Below are positions 55,086 to 64,000 of a DNA stretch of 64,000 bases, in pieces (the stretch's first letter is position 1; the number at the start of each line of letters is the position of its first letter). The translations under genes were made by a program, and so were the position numbers. This DNA is from Symbiodinium natans (Eukaryota > Sar > Dinophyceae > Suessiales > Symbiodiniaceae): positions 848,182-912,181 of the forward strand of contig CAJNDS010000557.1 of the NCBI GenBank assembly GCA_905221605.1. Reading direction: 5' to 3'. The notes under the pieces were generated by a model, which did not search any database, was not told the DNA's origin, and was given only the letters and a program-made list of their open reading frames with translations.

Positions 55086-55089
55086 TCCT

Positions 55090-55450
55090 CCTCCCCCCAA
55101 TACTAAACCACGAGCCCGGGCCTCCCCCCAATACTAAATCACGAGCCCGGGCCTCCCCCCAATACTAAATTACGAGCCCGGGCCTTCCCGCAATACTAAA
55201 TCACGAGCCCGGGCCTCCCCCCAATACTAAATCACGAGCCCGGGCTAAATCCCGAGCCCGGGCCTCCAAATTACGAGGCCGGGCCTCCCCCCAATACTAA
55301 ATCACGAGCCCGGGCCTCCCCCCAATACTAAATCACGAGCCCGGGCCTCCCGCAATACTAAATCACGAGCCGGGCCTCCCCCCAATACTAATTTACGAGC
55401 CCGGGCCTCCTCCCAATACTAAATCACGAGCCCTCCTCCCCCCAATACTA
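55090..55450. repeat. 31-bp tandem array
   Basis: About 11 copies of CCCCCCAATACTAAATCACG AGCCCGGGCCT with small indels. Confidence 0.95.
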
Positions 55451-57810
55451 GGGCACAGTTTTTGCTCCAAAAGTGACATCGCAAGCCCTGGTCCCTAAGA
55501 TTTTGAGCTCATTTCTTGCCCCAAAGAGTAACATCGCAAGCCCTGGTCCCTAAGATTTTGGGCTCATTTCTTGCCCCAAAGAGTAACATCGCAAGCCCTG
55601 GTCCGTATTATTTGGGGCCCAGTTTTTGCTCCAAAGAGTCAAATCGCAAGCCCTGGTCCCTAAGATTTTGGACTCAGTTTTTTGCTCCAAAGCAAGCCCT
55701 GGTCCTTAAGATTTTGGGCTCATTTCTTGCTCCGAAGACACAAATCGCAAGCCCTGGTCCCGAAGATTTCGGGTTCAATTTTTGCTCCACAGAGTCAAAC
55801 CGCAAGCCCTGGTCCCTAAGATTTGGGGCACAGTTTTTGCTCCAAAGAGTGACATCGCAAGCCCTGCTCCCTAAGATTTTGGGCTCATTTCTTGCCCAAA
55901 AGAGTGACATCGCAAGCCCTGGTCCCTAAGATCTTGGGCCCAGTTGCTCCAAAGAGTCAAATCGCAAGCCATGGTCCCTAAGATTTTGGGCCCACTTTTT
56001 GCTCCAAAGGGTCAAATCGCAAGCCCTGGTCCCTAAGATTTTGGGTTCAATCTTTGCTCCAAAGAGTAACATCGCAAGCCCTGGTCCCTAAGATTTGGGG
56101 CCCAGTTTTTGCTCCGAAGAGTCAAATCGCAAGCCCTGGTCCCTAAGATTTTGGGTTCAATTCTTGCTCCAAAGAGTGACATCGCAAGCTCTGGTCCCTA
56201 AGATTGGGGGCCCAGTTTTTGCTCCAAAGAGTGACATCGCAAGTCCTGGTCCCTAAGATTTTGGGTTTTTATTTTTGCTCCAAAGAGTGACATCGCAAGC
56301 CCTGGTCCCTAAGATTTGGGGCCCAGTTTTTGCTCCAAAGAGTAACATCGCAAGCCCTGGTCCCTAAGATTTTGGGCCCAGTTTTGGCTCCAAAGAGTCA
56401 AATCGCAAGCCCTGGTCCCTAAGATTTGGGGCCCAGTTTTTGCTCCAAAGAGTGACATCGCAAGTCCTGGTCCCTAAGATTTTGGGTTCAATTTTTGCTC
56501 CAAAGAGTGACATCGCAAGCCCTGGTCCTTAAGATTTTGGGTTCGGTTTTTGCTCCAAAGAGTGACATCGCAAGCCCTGGTCCCTAAGATTTGGGGCCCA
56601 GTTTTTGCTCCAAAGAGTCAAATCGCAAGCCCTGGTCCCTAAGATTTTGGGTTCATTTTTTGCTCCAAAGAGTGACATCGCAAGCCCTGGTCCCTAAGAT
56701 CTTGGGCCCAGTTTTTGCTCCAAAGAGTCAAATCGCAAGCCCTGGTCCCTAAGATTTTGGGTTCAATTTTTGCTCCAAAGAGTCAAATCGCAGGCCCTGG
56801 TCCCTAAGATTTTGCATTCAATGTTGCTCCAAAGAGTGACATCGCAAGCCCTGGTCCTTGAAGACTTGGGCCCAGTTTGCTCGAAGAGTGCTATCGCAAG
56901 CCCTGGTCCCTAAGTTTGGGTTTTCAATATTTTGCTCCAAAGCGTTCCCATCGCAAGCCCTGGTCCCTAAGATTGTGGGTTCAAGTTTTCCTCCAAAGAG
57001 CCAAATCGCAAGCCCTGGTCACTAAGATTTTGGGTTCAAGTTTTCCTCCAAAGAGCCAAATCGCAAGCCCTGGTCCCTAAGATTTTGGGTTCAATTTTTG
57101 CTCCAAAGAGTGACATCGCAAGCCGTTGTCCCTAAGATTTTGGGCCCAGCTTTTGGTTCAAAGAGTCAAATCGCAAGCCCTGGTCCCTAAGATTTTGGGT
57201 TCAATTTTTGCTCCAAAGAGTCAAATCGCAAGCCCTGGTCCCTAAGATTTGGGGCCCAGTTTTTGCTCCAAAGAGTCAAATCGCAAACCCTGCTCCCTAA
57301 GATTTTGGGCCCAGTTTTTGCTCCAAAGAGTAAAATCGCAAGCCCTGGTCCCTAAGACTTTGGGTTCAATTTTGCTCCAAAGAGTGACATCGCAAGCCCT
57401 GGTCCCTAAGATTTGGGGCCCAGTTTTTGCGCCAAAGAGTAAAATCGCAAGCCCTGGTCCCTTAGATTTTGGGGTCGATTTTTGCTCCAAAGAGTCAAAT
57501 CGCAAGCCCTGGTCCCTAAGTTGTCGGGGTCGATTTGTGCTCCACAGAGTCAAATCGCAAGCCCTGGTCCCTAAGATTTCGGGGTCGATTTGTGCTCCAC
57601 GGAGTCAAATTGCATGCCCTGGTCCCTAAGATTTTGGGCCCAGTATTTGCTCCAAAAGGTGAAATCGCAAGCCCCGGTCTTTAAGATTTTGGGCTCATTT
57701 CTTGCTCCAAAGAGTAACATCGCAAGCCCTGGTCCCTAAGATTTTGGAATCGATTTTTGCTCCAAAGAGTCAGATCGCAAGCCCTGGTCCTAAAATGTTG
57801 GGCTCAAGTT
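55450..57810. repeat. 55-bp tandem array, about 43 copies
   Basis: Unit: CAAAGAGTGACATCGCAAGC, CCTGGTCCCTAAGATTTTGG, GCCCAGTTTTTGCTC. Variants alternate between GACATCG and CAAATCG in one half and GGGCCCAG and GGGTTCAA in the other. Frames of up to 137 codons here are repeat artefacts. Confidence 0.95.
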
Positions 57811-60440
57811 TTGCTTTTCCCTTCTCTTCTGCTTCCTTTTAACTGATAAAACACAAGAAAGGAACTCATATGATAAAGCAGTGGAAAGGTAAGCAGAGGG
57901 TGACTCCTTGCGCGTGAGCCTTTCCATAATACTCCATCATATTCATCCTCTCGGCCTATCTCTTCTGTTCCTTTCCTTACTCTTCTCCTTCTCATAGTTC
58001 TTCCTTTTTGTTTTTCTCATTTCGAAAAGAAAGACGGAAGGGAGAAACAAGGGAGAGAGAATAGATAAAGAAGAGTGCCATCTTCTCTGCGCCTTGTTTT
58101 GTCTCTCCCTCTTCTCTATTCATCTGTCTTCTATTCTCTTCCTTGCTCTTCCCATTAAATATGCAATCCTTGGTATCTCTCCTCTCTCCTTCTCTCTTCC
58201 TCCAACAGATGTGCTTTTGGATCGTTTTCTGCATCTTCAAGCGAGAAAAAGGACACAGACTGCGATTAAAAGGGACGCCCATGTTGGATTGGCAGCAAGC
58301 CCAGCTGATGCTCATGATTCTCTCTCTTTCCCTACACATGGGCGATGGAACGGGTGGCCTTTTCAATCGTTTTCTGCATCTTCAAGAGAAACAGGGACAC
58401 CCCACAAGAAGGAAAAGCAACATAAGAGATAGGGAGGGAAATTGACCCTTTCCTCTCTTCTTATCTGCTATTTTTTTTATTCGCTTCAAAAAGCAACATA
58501 AGGGAAAGGGGATTTCCTGAAGAGGAGAGAGGGAACCTATCTGTGAAAAGCAAGAATGGTTTTTTCTAGTTCGAAAGGGAATACGGAGAGACAAGGGAGA
58601 GATGATATGTACAGCTTTGCGCCTTATTTTGTGATTCCGTCTCCTTGCTTCCTGTCTCTTCTATTCCTTGCAGCACGCTTCGGGAAACATAGCATCCTTT
58701 TCCTCTCTCACTTCCCTTTCCCTTCTCTTCTTCCGCTTCCTTTTAACTGATAAAACACAAGAAAGGAACTCATATGATAAAGCAGTGAGAAGGTAAGCAG
58801 AGGGCGACTCCTTGCGCGTGAGCCTTTCCATAATACTCCATCATATTCATCCTCTCGGCCTATCTCTTCTGTTCCTTTCCTTACTCTTCTCTTTCTCATA
58901 GTTCTTCCTTTTTGTTTTTCTCATTTCGAAAAGAAAGAGGGAAGGGAGAAACAAGGGAGAGAGAATAGATAAAGAAGAGCGCCATCTTCTCTATTCATCT
59001 GTCTTCTATTCTCTTCCTTGCTCTTCCCATTAAATATGCAATCCTTGGTATCTCTCCTCCCTCCTTCTCTCTTCCTCCAACAGATGTGCTTTTGGATCGT
59101 TTTCTGCATCTTCAAGCGAGAAAAAAGGACACAGACTGCGATTAAAAGGGACGCCCATGTTGGATTGGCAGCAAGCCCAGCTGATGCTCATGATTCTCTC
59201 TCTTTTTCCCTACATATGGGCGATGGAACGGGTGTCCTTTTCAATCGTTTTCTGCATCTTCAAGAGAAAAAGGGACACCCCACAAGAAGGAAAAGTAACA
59301 TAAGAGATAGGGAGGGAAATTGAAGAACTCTCATTGTACTTGGTCATTCCCTTTCCTCTCTTCTTATCTGCCCATTTTCTGTGCGCCTTGTTTTGTCTCC
59401 CCCTCTTCTCCCATCATCTCTCTTCTGGTCTTTTCTTTGCTCTTCCCATTAAAATGCAACCCTTTTTATGTCTCCTCTCTCCTTCTCTCTCCCTCCTCTT
59501 CTCCTGTTCCCTTCTAAACGACAAAAACGCAAGAAAGGAAGAATAAGAGGGGAATGGAGGCCCTGTTTCTTTTCCTCTTTCAATGGATGGGGGAAGTGGG
59601 CGGAGTTGGCCCCTTGCCCGTACACCCTCCCCATGCTTCAGCAAACCCCTCCTCTCGCCCTATCGCCTCTGTTTTTTTTCCTTTTGCCCAAACGGAAAAC
59701 GAAAACGGGTTCCTTTATATGTTCATTGTCCTTCCTTTTGTTTTTTTATTTCACAGGGAAAAGAACCAGAGAAGAGGAAGATAAGAACGAGAGGTGAGAT
59801 GAAAACGGCACCATCTTCTCTTTGCCTTATTTTTGCACCTCCCTCTCCTGTCTTAATTTCTCTTCCACTCTTTTTTTCCATTGCTCTTCCCATAATATTG
59901 CATTCCTTTTGATAACTCACAGGAATTAAAATGGCCTCCTTGTTGTCTCTCCTCTCTCACTTCCCTTTCTTTCCCTTCTCTCCTTCTGTTTCCTTTTAAT
60001 TTTAACTGATAAAACACAAGAAAGGAGCTTGTAAAATCAAGCAGTGGAAGGGTAAGCAGAAGGTGACTCCTTGTGCGTGGACCTTTGCCGTACTTCACCA
60101 TACCCCTCTTTTCGGCCTATCTCTTCGGCTCTTTTCCTAACCCTTCTTCTTTTCATCTTTCTTTTTGTTTTTCTCATTTCGAAAAGACAGAGGGAACGGA
60201 GAGATAAGGGAGAGAGGATAGATAAAGAAGAGTACCATCTTCTTTGCGCCTTGTTTTATCTCTCTTCTATTCTTTTCTTGGCTCTTCCCATGAAAATCGT
60301 GTTCCTCTTATCTTTCCCTCCTTCTCTCCCTTCTCTTCTCCTCACGAGAGCCTTCGACTTTAGGATTGAGGAGAAAAAGAGAAGAGAAAAGAGGAACTAC
60401 CTGGTTCTTGTTCCTGAGGCCTCCATAGTACGACTGACGT
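57811..60440. repeat. Pyrimidine-rich long-period tandem array (~430 and ~906 bp)
   Basis: AACTGATAAAACACAAGAAAGGA recurs at 57,840, 58,746 and 60,003; the first two units are 906 bp apart and nearly identical over 700 bp. Within them CTCTTCCCATTAAA(T)ATGCAA recurs near 58,148, 59,026 and 59,443, with diverged forms near 59,883 and 60,283, giving a basic unit of about 400-440 bp. Frames such as 58,094-58,432 and 59,018-59,323 are repeated in each unit but show strand-biased Ser/Leu/Phe composition rather than conserved protein. Confidence 0.85.
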
Positions 60441-61500
60441 GACAGCAGCGTACCCTCGTGGAAACGTGTATGGCTATAAGAAAACCCGAGTCCCAGCTTC
60501 CAAATAGACCCTATTTAAGCCACCCACGGGGGGGGGGGTGGTCGGATTCTCACAGACGGTCGAAGTCTTGCACGTCTAGAAAACCCTAACCATGGCACCA
60601 CAGCGCCTCAGACCAGACAACCCCTGCTCGATCTCGAGCCCTGGCGCCTTCTGGACACAGCTCCTGCCGCAAACCTCTCCCCCCAAGTAAGGGCGCCCCC
60701 CAAGCATTCCCTCCTATTTTGAGCTTAGGGCTTAGGGTTTAGAGTCTTGAGGGCACCCCTTTTGGGTGGAGGGTTCGGACGCCAACAGTAGATTCCGAAA
60801 CTTGCCCAGCACCAGGGTTTTTGGGGGGCACCCCAAGGCCCAGACAAGGCTTGGTAGCCCAGAGGCGCCTCGGCTGCCCAGGAAGAGCTCTGGGTTTTAG
60901 GGTTTTACAGGGTTTACAGGGTTTATGGGTTTTTTTCGGGTTTTTTAGGGTTAAAAGGGTTGATAGGGCTTATAGAATTTTATTGGGTTTGTAGGGTTGA
61001 AAGGGTTTATGGGGTTAATAGGCTTTAAGGGTGCAGGGGGCCTGGCTTCTCCTAGGGGCCAAGGGGTTTTTGCTCAAAATGGGCTTGAGGGGTCCATAGC
61101 CATCTTCTCGAGAGTGCCTGGGGCCCAGAAGAGGCCCACAGGAAGCCAGTAGAGGCCCCCCTGCTTTCGGGGCTAGGGTGCAAAACTTTTGCGGTGGGGG
61201 GGCCGACGCCACACCCAACAAGAGGTTCCCCTAACACCTCCCCCATTCTCCATTCTGTTAGGTTTGTATACGTCACCCAACAAAAGTTAGGGTTTGGGGG
61301 ATCCGGTGTTAGCTTAAGTGGAGCTCTCCGACCGGGCTCGGGGCAGATTTCGGCCCCGCCGGCTGCATCGCCATGGCTCGAAGTCCACCTTCCCAGCTAC
61401 AGGGTGAGACTCCGCTCTCAGCTACCCCGGATAACAGGGGCAGTATAAGAACAATAAGGATAGCAACGAGTACTCATAAACAGTGCACTCGAGATCATGA
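60441..61500. other. Spacer with degenerate GGGTTT repeats
   Basis: TTTTAGGG, TTTACAGGG and TTTATGGGG units at 60,890-61,030 and a G9 run at 60,530. Short plus frame 61,325-61,447 (LRSQLPRITGAV at its end), otherwise nothing recognised. Confidence 0.4.
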
Positions 61501-61974
61501 TTGAAGCTGAGGATCCTAAGGGTCCTAGGGCATTCCAGGTCCTCGCTGCCATTTGAGGGCTGGTGTTGGCATGGTCATGCGAGCTCCATGCGATGGGGCG
61601 GCGAAGTGGTTCTATTCAGCTTCTCCGAGCCAGAGCGGGCAGGGGAAAGTCAGGAGGTGACGGGGACAGATCAGGTGAGCCGCGAGCATCAGCCATTCTT
61701 CAGCGGGCAAAGTGCCGACGCTTACTGCTTACTGAGGGTGAGTAAGAGGGAAGGCCCGCTTCAACGCGGTCCGCCTGAGATTCTGGGGCCGCGTTCTCCC
61801 CGGAAAGGCACCGTGACTCCCGGCTTGGGGCGGGGGAAGCAAAAAAGAAGAAATTTCTTGCTTCCAAAAGGGGTTTTCGAAAGGGGTCCCAGCTACTTCT
61901 TGCTTACAGGGTTGCAAGGTGGTTTAGCGTCATGCTGTTCTTCTAAGGTTGAGGGTTCTGGCCCTAACTTCTGA
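61501..61974 (+). CDS. Hypothetical 157-codon ORF
   Basis: Reads GEVVLFSFSEPERAGESQEV and SAFYCLL-like SADAYCLLRVSKREGPLQRG; no motif recognised. Only short competing frames. May be a long exon. Confidence 0.35.
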   Translation: MKLRILRVLGHSRSSLPFEGWCWHGHASSMRWGGEVVLFSFSEPERAGESQEVTGTDQVSREHQPFFSGQSADAYCLLRVSKREGPLQRGPPEILGPRSPRKGTVTPGLGRGKQKRRNFLLPKGVFERGPSYFLLTGLQGGLASCCSSKVEGSGPNF

Positions 61975-62093
61975 GCGCACAAGCATTTGTGCTTCTCTTT
62001 CCAGGACCAACGAGAACTCACTCGGCCGATCAGGGCAGAGCGTTCACTCCAGACGGTCTACCTGGCTCAGGGAGAAGGCCCCCTCCCCCCCCT

Positions 62094-62180
62094 AAACACC
62101 CTAAACCCTATACCCTATAAACCCTAAACCCTAAACCCTAAACCCTAAACCCTAAACCCTAAACCCTAAACCCTAAACCC
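62094..62180. repeat. CCCTAAA array
   Basis: About 11 units, with CCCTATA variants at the start. Confidence 0.95.
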
Positions 62181-62287
62181 AAATCGGAATTGATCTTGGA
62201 TATCGGCTCTGGGGCCTCAGGTGCAGGCGTTAAGAGTCTCAGGCTTTTTCAGGAGGGTGGAGGGAGTCTAGGGCTTCCGCAAAGCTT

Positions 62288-62593
62288 TTAACCCCCTACA
62301 GTAGGCCGTACACGAAGAACGAAGATTCCACCGTCTGCCTCACCCTTGTCATCGTAGATGATGGCCACTGCCTCAGACGGGGGCTTCCCAAAATTGGGGT
62401 AATGCACTTTCTTTGCTTTGCTGTTCTTATTGTTGCTGGGTTCCCCACCCTCGGCGTGGGGTTGTTTGATTTTAACATCAACTCTTCTCCTTGGTTGGTC
62501 TACTCCTCGCCCATCCCTGAAGTGCCCAACCCCAGAGTGTCCTGGAGTGAACCCCAAAGTGCCAGAGAGTGCCCCTGGAGTGCCCAGCTTCAC
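62288..62593 (-). CDS. Hypothetical 101-codon ORF, minus strand
   Basis: Reads VDVKIKQPHAEGGEP, KKVHYPNFGKPPSEAVAIIY and DDKGEADGGIFVLRVRP before its stop. The second half has clean protein-like composition and may be a real exon; the plus-strand frames here are hydrophobic and less convincing. Confidence 0.4.
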   Translation of the reverse strand: MKLGTPGALSGTLGFTPGHSGVGHFRDGRGVDQPRRRVDVKIKQPHAEGGEPSNNKNSKAKKVHYPNFGKPPSEAVAIIYDDKGEADGGIFVLRVRPTVGG

Positions 62594-62964
62594 AGTGTCG
62601 GGGGGGGGCAGGGGGGTAATGGCACATTTTGGGGGTAGATAAGGGGTGCGCCCCTGCTTTCGGATCCATCCCCAGACGCCCAGGCCCTTAAAGCCCTAAA
62701 CCCTGTTTTCGCCGGCTCGGTAGTCTTGGTCTTTAGCCTTCCGCAAGCAGATGCCACAGATGTTCCTGCCGACTTGGTGTTGAGGCTTAGGATCCGGAAC
62801 CCTAAACCCTAAACCCTAAACCCTCAACCCTAAACCCTAAACCCCTCTTCAGACATTGCAGCTTTAGTGAAGCCCCAAAGCCTGAGCCCGAGCTCGCGGC
62901 TCTGCCCTCATCGAGGGACTTGCGCCCAGCCTGCCACCAAAGCTTCTTCGCTTCGAAACGAGGG

Positions 62965-63255
62965 AATTTAGGGGCTTTAGGGCATTAGGGAAGTTAGGGA
63001 ATCTAGGGAATTTAGGGGCTTTAGGGGATTTAGGGTATTCAGGGGCTTTAGGGCATTTAGGGAATTTCAGGGCTTAGGGCTTTAGGGAATTCAGGGGATT
63101 TAGGGGCTTTTGGGGCTTTAGGGCATTTAGGGAATGTAGGGACTTCAGGGCTTTAGGGAATTGTTTAGGGAATTTAAGGGCTTAGGGCTTTAGGAAATTT
63201 CGTGGCTTTCGGGAATTTGGGTTGGCTTTAGTGGGTTTAGGGGTCTAGGGCTTAT
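62965..63255. repeat. Degenerate TTTAGGG-derived repeat with GGAATT and GGCTTT variants
   Basis: Units such as GGGAATTTAGGGGCTTTAGGG and GGGCATTTAGGG in irregular order. Confidence 0.85.
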
Positions 63256-63357
63256 AACCCTAAATCCCAGCTTTAGGGTTTAGGGTTTAACCCTCAATCT
63301 CCCGGCTTTGAACAGGAGACCAGCTGGGCCTCAATGCCGAAACCACTCTGAGCTGAC

Positions 63358-63722
63358 AACCCCAAACCCCAAACCCCAAACCCTAAACCCTAACCCCCAA
63401 ACCCCAAACCCCAAACCCCAAACCCTAAACCCTAACCCCCAAACCCCAAACCCCAAACCCCAAACCCTAAACCCTAACCCCCAAACCCCAAACCCCAAAC
63501 CCTAAACCCTAAACCCTAAACCCTAACCCCCAAACCCCAAACCCCAAACCCTAAACCCTAAACCCTAACCCCCAAACCCCAAACCCCAAACCCCAAACCC
63601 TAAACCCTAAACCCTAAACCCTAACCCCCAAACCCCAAACCCCAAACCCCAAACCCTAAACCCTAAACCCTAACCCCCAAACCCCAAACCCCAAACCCTA
63701 AACCCTAAACCCTAAACCCTAG
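63358..63722. repeat. Higher-order array of CCCCAAA and CCCTAAA
   Basis: Blocks of 2-4 CCCCAAA, then 2-4 CCCTAAA, then CCCTAACCC, repeated about eight times with block starts (CCCCCAAA) 42-59 bp apart. Confidence 0.95.
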
Positions 63723-63836
63723 CCAAAACAACCCTGAACCCTCCGCCCCCCACGCGGCCGGAGGCGCATCCGGCCTCTAGGATGGCTGTCACCTGCTTTC
63801 AGGGCTCTGGGGGGGTTGAGGTTGGTTGTATGGTTT

Positions 63837-63975
63837 GCGGTTTAGGTTTAGGGTTTAGGGTTGAGGGTTGAGGGTTGAGGGTTTAGGGTTTAGGGTTTAG
63901 GGTTTAGGGTTTAGGGTTTAGGGTTTAGGGTTCTTTTTTAGGGTTTAGGGTTCAGGGTTTAGGGTTTTTGGTTGG
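63837..63975. repeat. TTTAGGG array near the right end
   Basis: About 15 units with a GTTGAGG block in the first third. Confidence 0.95.
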
Positions 63976-64000
63976 GGCTCGGGGTCGGGGTAGTCCTTCA

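Noticed and set aside
55516-57629. ORFs in the 55-bp array as a repeat protein
   Set aside because: Frames stay open only by chance for part of the array, and both strands are open; 55 is not a multiple of three so the frame changes with each unit.
58094-60440. Ser/Leu/Phe-rich ORFs of 60-124 codons in the pyrimidine-rich array
   Set aside because: They follow from CT-rich composition and reappear with shifted frames in each unit; no conserved reading frame.
1-64000. tRNA, rRNA or snRNA genes
   Set aside because: I looked for conserved tRNA boxes and rRNA segments and saw none that I could support by eye; a covariance-model search would be decisive.

Overview
The window looks like nuclear DNA of a dinoflagellate. 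Two conserved genes can be read exon by exon in the first 12.7 kb. Nearly every intron boundary follows the dinoflagellate pattern: donors are mostly GC or GA, with only a few GT, and the acceptor is AG followed by G on the exon side. TTTAGGG/CCCTAAA (plant/dinoflagellate telomere-type) tracts are scattered everywhere in both orientations. They fill introns and spacers but were not found inside any exon I could map. I read everything by eye and ran no alignment. A species name would be a guess; a Prorocentrum-like core dinoflagellate is plausible.

Layout. (1) 1-12,725, plus strand: a split gene for splicing factor SF3a subunit 3 (SF3A3/Prp9/SF3a60) in at least 24 small exons, entering from outside the window and ending at TAA 12,723-12,725. 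Its ~6.9 kb central intron holds a second same-strand gene, a METTL7-like SAM-dependent methyltransferase (4,799-9,782). (2) 13.7-22.4 kb: a GC-rich graveyard of non-LTR retrotransposon pieces. It contains ORF1-like fragments, reverse transcriptase pieces including one with an internal deletion of the catalytic core, two restriction-like endonuclease C-termini and an AP-endonuclease-like fragment. (3) 23,994-25,799: an intact 601-codon gene for a secreted or surface beta-propeller (BNR/sialidase-like) protein with a long Thr/Ser tail coded by a 12-bp repeat. (4) 26-53 kb: weakly coding DNA with an uncharacterised 249-codon coiled-coil ORF, several exon-like frames, a CCCH zinc-finger gene at 51.74-52.27 kb, many microsatellites and several families of 60-110 bp elements with terminal inverted repeats. 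(5) 53.2-60.4 kb: an assembly gap of 100 N followed by stacked tandem repeats: a palindrome array, a G/C-tract array in AATTAATTG repeats, a 31-bp array, a 55-bp array of about 43 copies, and a pyrimidine-rich array with ~430 and ~906 bp periods. (6) 60.4-64 kb: telomere-like and degenerate GGG-rich repeats with two uncharacterised ORFs.

How the parts work together. SF3A3 is part of the U2 snRNP that selects branch points, and it is itself cut by non-canonical introns. If the assembly is right, the methyltransferase is transcribed with SF3A3 and must be processed out of its intron. In several introns a TTTAGGG tract follows the donor and a CCCTAAA tract precedes the acceptor, so the intron ends could pair in RNA. 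The two most interesting points are this nested gene with its complementary telomere-like intron arrays, and the 8-copy array of ~60 bp palindromes at 53.4-54.1 kb.
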